From the NCBI GenBank assembly GCA_050944035.1, contig JBMNQH010000001.1, positions 62,001 to 126,000 on the forward strand: 64,000 nt of DNA, read 5' to 3'. The translations under genes and the position numbers were made by a program. Origin of the DNA: JBMNQH01 sp050944035. Its GTDB lineage: Bacteria; Bacillota; Clostridia; Oscillospirales; Oscillospiraceae. This document shows, piece by piece, positions 9,801 through 17,492 of this stretch (positions are counted from its first letter, which is position 1; each line of letters opens with the position of its first letter). The notes beneath the pieces were generated by a model. The model saw nothing but the letters and a program-made list of their open reading frames with translations, did no database searches and was not told the origin of the DNA.

Positions 9801-10551
9801 TGATACAGCAAAGGTATTGCGTGATGCCGGTGCAGATCCGGAAATTATCGTCATCAAGAACTTGACTGCTTCAGCCATTTCTGAATCGGTTGACTATTTT
9901 GCTGATCGTGTCAAGCAGGCACAGATGATTTTCATCCCCGGCGGCTTCTCAGGCGGCGATGAACCGGACGGTTCCGGTAAGTTTATCACGGCTTTCTTCC
10001 GTAACGGTGCCGTAAAGGATGCAACCCATGCCATGCTGCAGCAGCGTGACGGTCTGATGTGTGGTATCTGCAACGGTTTTCAGGCTCTGATTAAATTGGG
10101 ATTGGTGCCGTATGGAGAAATCCGTGACACTGATGCGGATTGTCCGACCTTGACCTTCAACACGATTGGCCGCCACCAGTCTATGCTGGTTCGTACCCGC
10201 ATCGTGTCCAATAAATCTCCATGGCTGATGAACACCAAGGTAGACGACATCTACACGGTTCCCATTTCTCATGGTGAAGGCCGTTTCCTGGCCGACCAGG
10301 CGCTGATCGATCAGCTGGCAGCAAATGGGCAGATTGCCACTCAGTATGTAGATCTGGACGGCAATCCTACAATGGATGTCCGGTTTAATCCCAATGGCTC
10401 TGTCTGTGCAATCGAAGGCATCACATCTCCGGATGGCCGTGTATTCGGTAAAATGGGTCATTCCGAGCGTATCGGCAGCAATCTTTATAAGAATGTTTCC
10501 GGTAATTATGAAATTGGTCTCTTCCGTTCCGCAGTAGAGTATTTCAAATAA
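6859..10551 (+). CDS. purL: Phosphoribosylformylglycinamidine synthase, single-chain (PurL with fused glutaminase)
   Basis: Converts FGAR, glutamine and ATP to FGAM. At 1230 residues it is the large, fused form: AIRS-like synthetase domains (DHCRHTTF near residue 217, NETHNHPTEIEPFGGAATCIGG near 314) followed by a class I glutaminase. The glutaminase nucleophile is C1071 in GICNGFQ, with H1138 and E1140 in SHGEGRF. No separate purQ or purS is needed. It is the last gene of the operon and is followed by two tandem hairpins. Confidence 0.97.
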   Translation: MVYRVFVEKKPGLAHEAQTLKHDIQTLLGIESLTDLRLLNRYDVEHIEKSLFDASVKNVFSEPQLDIATEAITDAGDCTMFAVEPLPGQFDQRADSAAQCIQIISQGERPDVRTAKVYLLYGNLTEADVAAVKKYVINPVESREASLEPVETLAMAYETPTSVATLDGFCEKNDADLVAMIHDYGLAMDEDDIRFCQQYFRSEQRDPTITELRVIDTYWSDHCRHTTFLTTIDHVTFEDAHLQAAYDRYLKVREEMGRTKPVNLMDIATLAGKYLRRQGLLDKFDVSEEINACTVKIQVEIDGEKQDWLLMFKNETHNHPTEIEPFGGAATCIGGAIRDPLSGRGYIYAAMRVTGAADPLQPVSETIPGKLPQRTIVTTAAAGYSSYGNQIGIATGQVDELYHPGYAAKRMEIGAVVGAAPAENVRRERPAPGDVVILLGGRTGRDGCGGATGSSKSHTVESLETCGAEVQKGNAPVERKLQRLFRNGEATRMIKRCNDFGAGGASVSIGELADGLYIELNKIPKKYEGLDGTELAISESQERMSVVVAAEDAARFMELADLENLESTIVAKVTEDPRLVMVWNNKDIVSISREFLNSNGAEKHIEVKAVAPECYDRTISGGFAENYAALMSDLNVCSKQGLSERFDSTIGAGTVLMPFGGRQQRTPIQAMVHKVSVEQGHTDTCSVMAWGYNPMITEKSPFHGAYLAVMESVSKLVATGAAFEDVYLTLQEYFERLGKDATRWGKPMSALLGAFAAQLDLGIAAVGGKDSMSGTFEDLDVPPTLVSFAITTEDANNIVSPEFKQAGHPVVWLRPIYDEIGLPKADSMKKNFKTVIALMRAGKVAACYTPGFGGVAEAVAKMGMGNDIGFAYDAAISMDEIFGYSYGSFVMELTEAVEGMTVLGYTTEEAVLTYQGECLSMGQLYAVYEEKLEPVYPSKTADKQSAVPAFRSAATSYPKPAIAVAKPKVLIPVFPGTNCEYDTAKVLRDAGADPEIIVIKNLTASAISESVDYFADRVKQAQMIFIPGGFSGGDEPDGSGKFITAFFRNGAVKDATHAMLQQRDGLMCGICNGFQALIKLGLVPYGEIRDTDADCPTLTFNTIGRHQSMLVRTRIVSNKSPWLMNTKVDDIYTVPISHGEGRFLADQALIDQLAANGQIATQYVDLDGNPTMDVRFNPNGSVCAIEGITSPDGRVFGKMGHSERIGSNLYKNVSGNYEIGLFRSAVEYFK

Positions 10552-10562
10552 AGCTTCAAAAT

Positions 10563-10596
10563 GTTCTTTTCAGCAGTGAAATCTGCTGGAAAGAAC
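10563..10596 (+). terminator. First of two tandem hairpins after purL
   Basis: Arms 10563-10576 and 10583-10596 pair over 14 bases with one G-U pair. No T tract follows. It probably stabilises the 3' end or assists the stronger hairpin that follows. Confidence 0.5.
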
Positions 10597-10601
10597 GAAG
10601 A

Positions 10602-10651
10602 AAAAAGAAGCGGCACAGTCCGACCCCCGTTGGACTGTGCCGCTTCTTTTT
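10602..10651. terminator. Strong bidirectional intrinsic terminator between purL and csoR
   Basis: A GC-rich stem of about 20 bp (10602-10621 with 10632-10651) is flanked by A runs on the left and T runs on the right. It can end purL transcription from the left and csoR transcription from the right. Confidence 0.9.
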
Positions 10652-10695
10652 ATGAAAATAACAGGAAAAAATTGAAAAATAAAGTTTTCGTTACC

Positions 10696-11067
10696 TTATT
10701 TCATGAGCATAGAAATTGCTTGATTTAATGCACTGATGGCTTCCATATCGCCGGTTTCCACAGCATCCACCAGACAGTGGTCAATATGATCCTGTAGGAT
10801 CACTTTACAAACGCCATTAACAGCAGAGCGAATGGCAGCCAATTGGATCAACACCTCGGAACAATCCCGACCATCTTCCACCATACGGCGAACAGAATTG
10901 ACATGACCGCCAATTTTGGCCAGACGGTTTAAAACCGCTTTGGTTTGGGTATGCGTATGGGTATGGTTACCGTGTGTATGTGGTGCGGAGCTGTCATGTG
11001 TATGAACGGAGCCGTTATCATGTGTATGTATGAAAGTATTATCTGTGTGAGCAATTGTTTCTTGCAT
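10696..11067 (-). CDS. csoR: CsoR-family copper-sensing repressor with His-rich N-terminal extension
   Basis: Small helical metal-responsive DNA-binding protein (DUF156/CsoR/RcnR/FrmR family), 123 residues. The Cu(I) ligands of CsoR can be placed as C69, H94 and C98 (DCSEVLIQ and QDHIDHC), favouring copper over formaldehyde or nickel sensing. The first 42 residues are an extension with about ten histidines in HTH repeats, absent from the core fold. It may bind extra metal. The gene has its own promoter (11253-11281) and a roughly 180-base leader that contains a terminator-like hairpin. No copper ATPase gene is adjacent in this window. Confidence 0.88.
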   Translation of the reverse strand: MQETIAHTDNTFIHTHDNGSVHTHDSSAPHTHGNHTHTHTQTKAVLNRLAKIGGHVNSVRRMVEDGRDCSEVLIQLAAIRSAVNGVCKVILQDHIDHCLVDAVETGDMEAISALNQAISMLMK

Positions 11068-11089
11068 CGTTATGAACCCTCCAATAATG

Positions 11090-11140
11090 AGAAAATAAAA
11101 ACACCACGCAAGCTGATAGCATTGGCATCAGCCTTCGTGG
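11090..11140 (-). terminator. Terminator-like hairpin inside the csoR leader
   Basis: Read on the minus strand, arms 11140-11127 and 11117-11104 form a 14-bp stem with two mismatches, followed by a T-rich run (11103-11090). It lies between the csoR promoter and the csoR start codon. It could act as an attenuator or end a short RNA. Confidence 0.55.
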
Positions 11141-11252
11141 CCGCAGTTATAATAATTTTATGGGCAAATCAATATTCAATTTTCACATTTATCGGCGGTT
11201 CAGAGAACTAAAACTGCCATACCGGAAAACTTCATGTTTTCTTTTCTATATA

Positions 11253-11281
11253 ATACTACCATAAAATAGAGATTCCGTCAA
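11253..11281 (-). promoter_or_regulatory. Sigma-A promoter for the csoR leader
   Basis: On the minus strand, TTGACG (11281-11276) and TAGTAT (11258-11253) are 17 bases apart. Predicted transcription start is near 11246, about 180 bases before the csoR ATG. Confidence 0.65.
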
Positions 11282-11327
11282 GTATTTTTATCAATTCATA
11301 TAAAAAGAAAGGGGAATGCAAGTCGGC

Positions 11328-11358
11328 GCTGCAACCCAGGTATTCCCTGTGTTGCAGC
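11328..11358 (-). terminator. Hairpin after the glutamine synthetase gene
   Basis: Arms 11358-11345 and 11340-11328 pair with one mismatch just past the gene's stop codon. The T-rich part starts only about 15 bases further on, so termination strength is uncertain. Confidence 0.45.
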
Positions 11359-11367
11359 AAAGAAGAA

Positions 11368-13470
11368 TTAAATTTCAAACATCAGATCACCATAGGTGGG
11401 AACAGGCCAGACATCTTTGTTTACCATCAATTCCATGGCGTCGATGGGGGCCCGGAGATTTGCCATGGCAGGGACAATATTGTCATGGAAAGCATTTGCA
11501 ATTTTCTCTACAGAATCCAACGTGTTAGCTTTCTGTAGTGCCGTTTGCAATGTATTCAACGCAGTCTGTGCCAATTCCAACTGGGTGCTGACTTGCATCA
11601 AAAGATCTTTCTGTACCCGAACAGAGGCTGACGGACAGGCAGAGCTCACGCTCAGAATGGAATTTGCCAGCATCGTTGTATAGTTGATGATTGCAGGAAT
11701 ATAGTGTTTGGAGGCCATATGAATCATGGTCTGTGCTTCAATATTGATTACCTTGACATAGGTTTCGTACATGATTTCCGCACGGCTTTCCAGTTCCGAG
11801 CGTGTGTAGATGTTGAAACGTTCAAACAGATCAACAGTCTTTTGTTTGGTAAGAACGGGAACCGTTGCAACCATAGATTTGAGATTAGGCAGGCCGCGCT
11901 TTTCTGCTTCTGCAACCCATTCCTCTGCGTACCCGTTGCCGTTGAAAATAATCCGTTGATGCTCTGTCATATATTTGATAATCAGAGACTTCAGTGCGAA
12001 ATCAAAGTCTTCCGCCTGCTCCAGAATATCAGCTGCATCGCAGAACGCTTCGGCTACAATGGTGTTCAGTACAGTATTGGCGTTTGCAACGGAGTCCGAA
12101 GAACCGACCATACGGAATTCAAACTTGTTGCCGGTAAAGGCGAAGGGAGAAGTGCGATTTCGATCGGTAGCGTCTTTGTTCAGTACCGGCAGCGTGGAAA
12201 CACCGATGTCCAGCTTACCGCCTTTTACACTGTTGATTGCGATACCGGTGGTTACGATCTGGTGAACGACATCGTCCAACTGATCCCCAAGGAAGATGGA
12301 AATAATTGCCGGCGGTGCTTCATCTGCGCCGAGACGATGGTCGTTGCCGACATTGGCTGCGGACTGCCGGAGCAGATCGGCATGGATATCGACTGCTTTG
12401 AGAATGCAGGCGAGAACAAGAAGAAACTGTAGATTTTCATTTGGATGACTGCCAGGTTCCAGCAGATTGACGCCTTCATCGGAGCAGATAGACCAGTTGT
12501 TATGTTTGCCGCTGCCATTGACGCCGACATAGGGCTTTTCGTTCAGCAGACAAACCATTCCGTGACGGTTTGCAACGCGCTTCATGGTTTCCATAGTAAG
12601 TTGGTTGTTATCGACTGCAATATTGGCAGAAGTATAGATGGGAGCCAGTTCAAACTGCCCTGGGGCAACTTCGTTGTGCTGTGTGGTGGCAGTGATACCC
12701 ATTTTCCAGAGCTCAATGTTGAGATCCTTCATAAATGCGCCGATGCGTTCGCGGATAACGCCAAAATACTGATCTTCCAATTCCTGCCCCTTGGGAGCGG
12801 GAGCGCCGAACAGAGTGCGGCCGCTGTAGATCAAATCGCGGCGCTGTAAGTACTTTTGATAGTCAACGAGGAAGTATTCCTGTTCTGGACCTACACTGGG
12901 TGTGACCTTGGTGGCAGTCGTGTTACCAAACAGACGTAGAATCCGGATGGCCTGTGTGCTCAGTGCTTCCATGGAACGCAACAAAGGTGTTTTATTGTCC
13001 AATGCTTCTCCGGAATAAGAGATAAATACGGTGGGGATGCAGAGAACAATACCGGCTGCCTGTTCTTTCACAAAGGCAGGGGAAGTCATATCCCAAGCCG
13101 TGTAGCCCCGGGCATAATGCGTGGAACGCAGACCGCCGGAAGGGAAAGATGAGGCATCGGATTCGCCCATAATCAATTGCTTGCCAGAGAGTTGTAATAA
13201 GGTTTTATTGTCATCGGGTGCCGTGATAAAGGAGTCGTGTTTCTCCGCTGTAGTGCCGGTTAGCGGCTGGAACCAGTGTGTGTAATGCGTTGCGCCCTTT
13301 TCAATCGCCCAATCCTTCATAGCGTTGGCAACGACGTCGGCAGCTTCCATACTGATTTGTCCGCCCGACGATTTAACATGCATGACTTCTGTATAAACCT
13401 TCTTGGGCAAACGCTCTTTCATAATGGCGTCGCTGAACACATTGGAGCCGAAAATGTCTGTAATAACCAT
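11368..13470 (-). CDS. Glutamine synthetase type III (GlnN family)
   Basis: Makes glutamine from glutamate, ammonia and ATP. The 700-residue length and the motifs SVGPEQEYFLVD, TQHNEVAPGQFELAPIY and NEKPYVGVNGSGKHNNWS identify the large GSIII class, common in Bacteroidetes and Clostridia, rather than the roughly 450-residue GlnA type I. It stands alone, with its own promoter at 13534-13562 and an AAGGA-type Shine-Dalgarno. No GlnR-type operator was recognised by eye. Confidence 0.96.
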   Translation of the reverse strand: MVITDIFGSNVFSDAIMKERLPKKVYTEVMHVKSSGGQISMEAADVVANAMKDWAIEKGATHYTHWFQPLTGTTAEKHDSFITAPDDNKTLLQLSGKQLIMGESDASSFPSGGLRSTHYARGYTAWDMTSPAFVKEQAAGIVLCIPTVFISYSGEALDNKTPLLRSMEALSTQAIRILRLFGNTTATKVTPSVGPEQEYFLVDYQKYLQRRDLIYSGRTLFGAPAPKGQELEDQYFGVIRERIGAFMKDLNIELWKMGITATTQHNEVAPGQFELAPIYTSANIAVDNNQLTMETMKRVANRHGMVCLLNEKPYVGVNGSGKHNNWSICSDEGVNLLEPGSHPNENLQFLLVLACILKAVDIHADLLRQSAANVGNDHRLGADEAPPAIISIFLGDQLDDVVHQIVTTGIAINSVKGGKLDIGVSTLPVLNKDATDRNRTSPFAFTGNKFEFRMVGSSDSVANANTVLNTIVAEAFCDAADILEQAEDFDFALKSLIIKYMTEHQRIIFNGNGYAEEWVAEAEKRGLPNLKSMVATVPVLTKQKTVDLFERFNIYTRSELESRAEIMYETYVKVINIEAQTMIHMASKHYIPAIINYTTMLANSILSVSSACPSASVRVQKDLLMQVSTQLELAQTALNTLQTALQKANTLDSVEKIANAFHDNIVPAMANLRAPIDAMELMVNKDVWPVPTYGDLMFEI

Positions 13471-13533
13471 GGTTACAGTCCTTTCTTATGGAAACATGTG
13501 GAAATCCACACGATCATTGACAAATTATAAATA

Positions 13534-13562
13534 AGTATAGCAGATTTTCTATTGCCTTGCAA
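13534..13562 (-). promoter_or_regulatory. Sigma-A promoter for glutamine synthetase
   Basis: On the minus strand, TTGCAA (13562-13557) and TATACT (13539-13534) with a 17-base spacer, about 64 bases before the start codon. Confidence 0.65.
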
Positions 13563-13616
13563 GAAAAGAACAAAGCGTCAGTACAAAAACAGGATCGGTT
13601 ATTTTCTGGGTAAAAC

Positions 13617-13645
13617 GATCGCTCTGTTTGAAAAACAGAGCGATC
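13617..13645 (-). terminator. Terminator after degV
   Basis: A perfect 13-bp stem (13617-13629 with 13633-13645) with a 3-base loop lies 21 bases past the degV stop. On the minus strand it is followed by GTTTTA. Confidence 0.7.
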
Positions 13646-13666
13646 AATCAAAGTCAATCGTTTTCA

Positions 13667-14539
13667 TTAACGTTTGTCAGAAAGGAAAAACACGCCAACA
13701 GTACCGGGACCGGTGTGTGCACCGATAACGGGTCCGATAAAGTTGATAACGATGGGGGCAGGCGCACCGGCAGCCTGTAAACGATTAACAATTATTTGTA
13801 CTTCGTCCAGACAGTCGCTATGGCAGATAAACGTGGGATTATTTTTCAGATCGACAGACTGTTCTATCATCATATCTGCAAGCTGGAGAAGCGAGTTTTT
13901 TCGACCGCGGCATTTGGAAACACCGTCCAGCTGACCGTGATCGTTGGTGTGAAGAATTGGTTTGATGTTCAGTACAGTGCCGAGAATGGCTGTTGCCGAG
14001 GAAAGCCGACCACCGCGCTGTAAGTAAAACAGGTCGGCAACGGTGAACCAGTGGGCGATGTGCAGTTTCGTTGCCTCCACATAGTCCCGCACTTCCTCAA
14101 TGGTTTTTCCAAGACGTTGCTGCTGGACGGCGAGGTACACCAGCAGACCCTGGCCAAGGGAGGCAGCAAGGGAATCCACAGTATAGATTTTCCGATCCGG
14201 GTATTTGGCTGCCAGTTCTTCTGCAGCAATCACCCCGGTATTATAGGTTGCGCTTAGTGCCGAGGAGAAGCCGACATAAAGAATATCCTGTCCTGCAGAG
14301 AGTGCAGACTCGATTTCAGAAATGAAGTCAGTAATACTGGGAGAAGTGGTACTGGCCTGGCACTTTTTCCGCACACGCGCATAGAAATCGGAAAATGTGA
14401 TTTCGCGTTCGTCCAGATAATTGACGAATGTTTCACCATCCAGTGTTACTTTCAGCGGTACGACTCCAATGCCCAGTTCTGCAACAGTTTTGGCAGGGAG
14501 GTCACAGGAAGAATCGGTTACAATAAAATAGTTATTCAT
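13667..14539 (-). CDS. DegV family fatty-acid-binding protein
   Basis: DegV proteins bind a fatty acid and, in Firmicutes, some (FakB) present it to a fatty-acid kinase. The protein is 290 residues from the ATG at 14539, which has a GAGG Shine-Dalgarno. An in-frame upstream ATG at 14605 has none. The N-terminal TDSSCDLP loop, GFSSALSATYNTG and the region around RGGRLSSATAILG are family hallmarks. No FakA-like kinase is next to it, so its role as a FakB is inference. Confidence 0.9.
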   Translation of the reverse strand: MNNYFIVTDSSCDLPAKTVAELGIGVVPLKVTLDGETFVNYLDEREITFSDFYARVRKKCQASTTSPSITDFISEIESALSAGQDILYVGFSSALSATYNTGVIAAEELAAKYPDRKIYTVDSLAASLGQGLLVYLAVQQQRLGKTIEEVRDYVEATKLHIAHWFTVADLFYLQRGGRLSSATAILGTVLNIKPILHTNDHGQLDGVSKCRGRKNSLLQLADMMIEQSVDLKNNPTFICHSDCLDEVQIIVNRLQAAGAPAPIVINFIGPVIGAHTGPGTVGVFFLSDKR

Positions 14540-14628
14540 AATATACCTCTTAACCCGAATACGGGTGATTCTGTTTAACAGCAGCAGGGACCTTCCTGCT
14601 TGCATCTTAATATATCGTATTATATAAA

Positions 14629-14657
14629 ATAATAATATAAACCAAAGACTTTGTCAA
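14629..14657 (-). promoter_or_regulatory. Sigma-A promoter for degV
   Basis: On the minus strand, TTGACA (14657-14652), 17 bases, TATTAT (14634-14629). The leader to the ATG is about 85 bases and contains two small GC hairpins. Confidence 0.6.
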
Positions 14658-14722
14658 CGCTCTTACGGGGGAAAACAAAGCGACAGGATCTACCGGAATG
14701 TGCGGGAATGTGTTGATGAAGA

Positions 14723-14751
14723 TTGACAGTAAAAAACGCTTCGTTTATAAT
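14723..14751 (+). promoter_or_regulatory. Consensus sigma-A promoter for the amidohydrolase gene
   Basis: TTGACA (14723-14728) and TATAAT (14746-14751), a perfect consensus pair with a 17-base spacer. Transcription would start near 14758, so translation must begin downstream of that. Confidence 0.8.
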
Positions 14752-14815
14752 ACAGGTTCAGATAGATTTATCTGAAAGGAAGGAAGTTGGTAACAGCTTT
14801 CTTGTGGAACATATT

Positions 14816-15640
14816 ATGAAGTTTGATTTTCATACCCATTGTTTTCCAGACAGAATTGCAGAGAATGCAATCAAAAAAGTTGGCCATGCTGCAGGGGATT
14901 TGCTTCCCTATTCGGATGGTACGCTGACAGGATTGAAACAGCATATGCAGGAGCAGGGAGTTGACGGTTTTGTTGCGCTGAACATTGCAACCAACCCCAG
15001 AAAGATGCGTTCGATCAATGATTTTGCAGCACAGATCTCTGCAAGTGGCGATTGTTGTTTTGGATTTGGTTCCATCCATCCAGATGCACCGGATGCGCTG
15101 GAAGAGTTGGACTATATCAAGTCCATTGGTCTGAAAGGTGTTAAACTGCACCCGGATTACCAGCAGTTTTTTGTGGACGATGAAAAAATGCGGCCTATTT
15201 ATCAAAAAATATCGAAATTAGGCTTGATTACTGTGTTTCACGCGGGGCAGGATTATGGATATCCTTATCCCTATCATGCCATGCCAAAGGCGATGTGTCG
15301 TGCTCTGCAATGGTTCGACGGTGCACCGGTTGTTGCTGCGCATTGGGGCGGTCTTGACTGCGGCCCTGAGGTTGTTGCGCTGCTCTGTGGTTTGCCGTTG
15401 TATTTTGATACCTCCATGGGTTACAGCATGATGCCGCGTCCGACTGCGGAGCGGATTCTGGAAAAACACGGTGTGGATCGTATGCTGCTGGGTTCTGACA
15501 GTCCTTGGCATACCCCGCAGATGGAATTACGCTTTTTGAACTCCTTGGGCCTTTCCGATACAGAACTGGACAGAATCTGTTATCGAAATGCCGCGTCTCT
15601 GTTGGGGATTTCCACAGAGCAGGAGATGCAGGAGATATGA
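14816..15640 (+). CDS. Amidohydrolase family metal-dependent hydrolase (amidohydrolase_2 type)
   Basis: TIM-barrel metal hydrolase of 274 residues. It opens with DFHTH (H6 and H8, the HxH metal ligands). It continues with KGVKLHPDYQQF, a barrel histidine in VFHAGQ, HWGG, and the catalytic-aspartate motif LGSDSPWH. The substrate cannot be told from sequence. ATG 14816 is chosen because an upstream in-frame start would precede the predicted transcription start. GTG 14804 is an alternative, closer to the AAGGAAGG. A beta-helix protein gene follows 26 bases later, probably co-transcribed. Confidence 0.85.
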   Translation: MKFDFHTHCFPDRIAENAIKKVGHAAGDLLPYSDGTLTGLKQHMQEQGVDGFVALNIATNPRKMRSINDFAAQISASGDCCFGFGSIHPDAPDALEELDYIKSIGLKGVKLHPDYQQFFVDDEKMRPIYQKISKLGLITVFHAGQDYGYPYPYHAMPKAMCRALQWFDGAPVVAAHWGGLDCGPEVVALLCGLPLYFDTSMGYSMMPRPTAERILEKHGVDRMLLGSDSPWHTPQMELRFLNSLGLSDTELDRICYRNAASLLGISTEQEMQEI

Positions 15641-15666
15641 TAAATTAAAGAAATAGAGGTTTTACT

Positions 15667-16332
15667 ATGTATAAGACAACGGAAATTCTTGATCTTACCC
15701 ATACCATTGCAGCTGATCTGTTTGATGGTGCAGAATATCCTTGGGAGGTTTTGTCCAATATCTCCTCTTTTATTTTGAAACTGGGTGCGACATTGCCGGC
15801 AGAAGAATATGACCATCCGGCTGAAGATGTATGGATTGCAAAAGATGCCGTGGTATTTGACTCTGCTTATATCAAAGGACCCTGTATCATTGACCATGGG
15901 GCAGAGGTACGGCATTGTGCCTTTATTCGCGGCAGTGCCATTGTTGGAAAAAATGCCGTAGTCGGCAACTCTACGGAGTTGAAAAACGTCGTACTGTTTG
16001 ACTGTGTGCAGGTGCCGCATTTCAACTATGTCGGTGACTCCGTGCTCGGCTTCCGTGCACACATGGGTGCCGGTTGTATTACCTCTAATATCAAGAGCGA
16101 TAAGAAAAATGTAGTCATCCGCTGCGGAGGTGAGAGACTGGAGACCGGAATGCGGAAATTTGGCGCGATTCTTGGCGATTGTGTCGAAGTGGGCTGCAAC
16201 AGCGTATTGAATCCCGGCGTGATTGTCTGTCGCAATACCAATATTTATCCCTTATCCTCAGTCCGTGGTGTGGTTTGCGCCAACAGCATTTTTAAAGATT
16301 GCAACAACATTGTGGTGAAAAATGTGGACTAA
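15667..16332 (+). CDS. Left-handed beta-helix (hexapeptide repeat) acyltransferase-like protein
   Basis: The 221-residue protein is built mainly of hexapeptide-type repeats (for example VVFDSAYIKGPCIID, CAFIRGSAIVGKNAVVGN), as in the C-terminal domain of GlmU and related nucleotidyl or acyltransferases. It has no N-terminal nucleotidyltransferase domain of normal size. Homologues are often annotated as UDP-N-acetylglucosamine pyrophosphorylase-like. The actual reaction is unknown. The gene lies downstream of the amidohydrolase and ends at a strong shared terminator. Confidence 0.75.
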   Translation: MYKTTEILDLTHTIAADLFDGAEYPWEVLSNISSFILKLGATLPAEEYDHPAEDVWIAKDAVVFDSAYIKGPCIIDHGAEVRHCAFIRGSAIVGKNAVVGNSTELKNVVLFDCVQVPHFNYVGDSVLGFRAHMGAGCITSNIKSDKKNVVIRCGGERLETGMRKFGAILGDCVEVGCNSVLNPGVIVCRNTNIYPLSSVRGVVCANSIFKDCNNIVVKNVD

Positions 16333-16345
16333 TATCCAAAAAGTC

Positions 16346-16390
16346 AAAACAGGGCGGCCAGTTCTTTATAAGAACTGGCCGCCCTGTTTT
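16346..16390. terminator. Strong bidirectional terminator
   Basis: A perfect 21-bp stem (16346-16366 with 16370-16390) has a 3-base loop and A/T flanks on both sides. It serves the beta-helix gene (+) and the decayed gene on the opposite strand. Confidence 0.92.
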
Positions 16391-16395
16391 CTTCA

Positions 16396-17389
16396 TCAGT
16401 TGTAATGAACTTCCCAAAGTGGATTCCCATCCGCATCATAGATGGCGGCTTCCGTGCCGCGCCACATCTATTCTTCTTCATCATCGATGCGATCGCCGGT
16501 ATCACTGATGATTTGACGGTCTACCAGTACGCGATGGTGCAGATTGTAGCTATCCACGACTTCAATGTAGAGTTCCAGTGTAGAGCCAAAGAGGATTTTC
16601 AAGGTGTCAGTCAGGAAATTATAGTAATAATAGGAAGCATGCATATCATCCGAATTGTCTATGGAAACGGCTGCCTCGGTTTCCATACCGTTGGTCTCGA
16701 GAACCTCCTGTGTGGTTTCTGGCTTTATATCAATGGGGGTTCGTTTGGTTTCCTTGCCGTCCAACACCTCGATCAACGTGGCTGAACGCACGCGGAAGGG
16801 TTCATTGGCGTTGATATCAATGTGGATGGTCTGATCCCGTTCAAGGAAACAGGTGCCCTCCTTCAACTTTATGTTAAAAGGGCCGTTGACGTCCGCATAA
16901 AGCGTGGGCAGATCATCATATCGCGGAGAGATACCAGTCCAGCGTTTCCGTGCGCAGCGTGCCACTGTCCGAAAAATGCACCTTCCAACTGTTTTGCTCA
17001 GAGAAGAGCGGAAGTGGTACGGTAGCGACGAATACGTCGTTTTGCAGTTCCATGGGATAGTGCTGCTCTCCCGAGATCAGTGTGGCGCTGGTTTCAGAGG
17101 GAGAAAATTCCTTTGATGTGATCGAACAGCGCAGCAAAACGGTTTCTTGCTCTGGATCCAGTTCGCCATACGCCCATTCAGATGCAGACAGCAGACTGGC
17201 CTCTTCCTCCAGCTTGGTATCGATATTAGAGTAGAGGTCGTTTACGCTGGAAAGAAAATCAGAGTGCTGATTGGACACTGTGGACTCCAGTTGACTGATT
17301 TTCCGGTGCAGACTGGAAATCCGGTGCAGGCAAACGAGTAGAAGAAGGCAAACAACAATGGCAAAAATGGTCGGAAGACGCCGTTTCAT
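16396..17389 (-). pseudogene. Membrane-anchored coiled-coil protein, broken by a frameshift and an in-frame TAG
   Basis: Unrecognised family. The 5' part (from ATG 17389) encodes a signal anchor (MKRRLPTIFAIVVCLLLLVC) and a short coiled coil (LHRKISQLESTVSNQ). A beta-rich extracytoplasmic region follows and ends at a TGA near 16916. The sequence clearly continues in another frame (SPRYDDLPTLYADVNGPF) down to a TAG at 16468-16470. After that TAG the same frame stays open for 23 more codons (MWRGTEAAIYDADGNPLWEV...) to a TGA at 16396, right before the terminator. One extra base near 16920-16930 explains the shift. A sequencing or assembly error could account for the frameshift but would not easily explain the TAG as well. 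Confidence 0.65.
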
Positions 17390-17492
17390 AGGCTTCTGCT
17401 TTGTAACAGACAAGGTTGATTGTCGGAAACTGGTCTCTTGCAATATTTTATCATGGGATCCAAGAGACAGCAAGCAAAGCGGCACAAGGCGG

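Noticed and set aside
10945..11211. Plus-strand frame with Met/Cys-rich start opposite csoR
   Set aside because: Its first half is the complement of the His-codon repeat of csoR, and the second half overlaps the leader hairpin. No ribosome site.
16468..16965. Stand-alone 165-residue minus-strand gene
   Set aside because: Its first residues are out-of-frame sequence of the upstream ORF. The rest is the continuation of the frameshifted membrane-anchored gene, so it was merged into one pseudogene.
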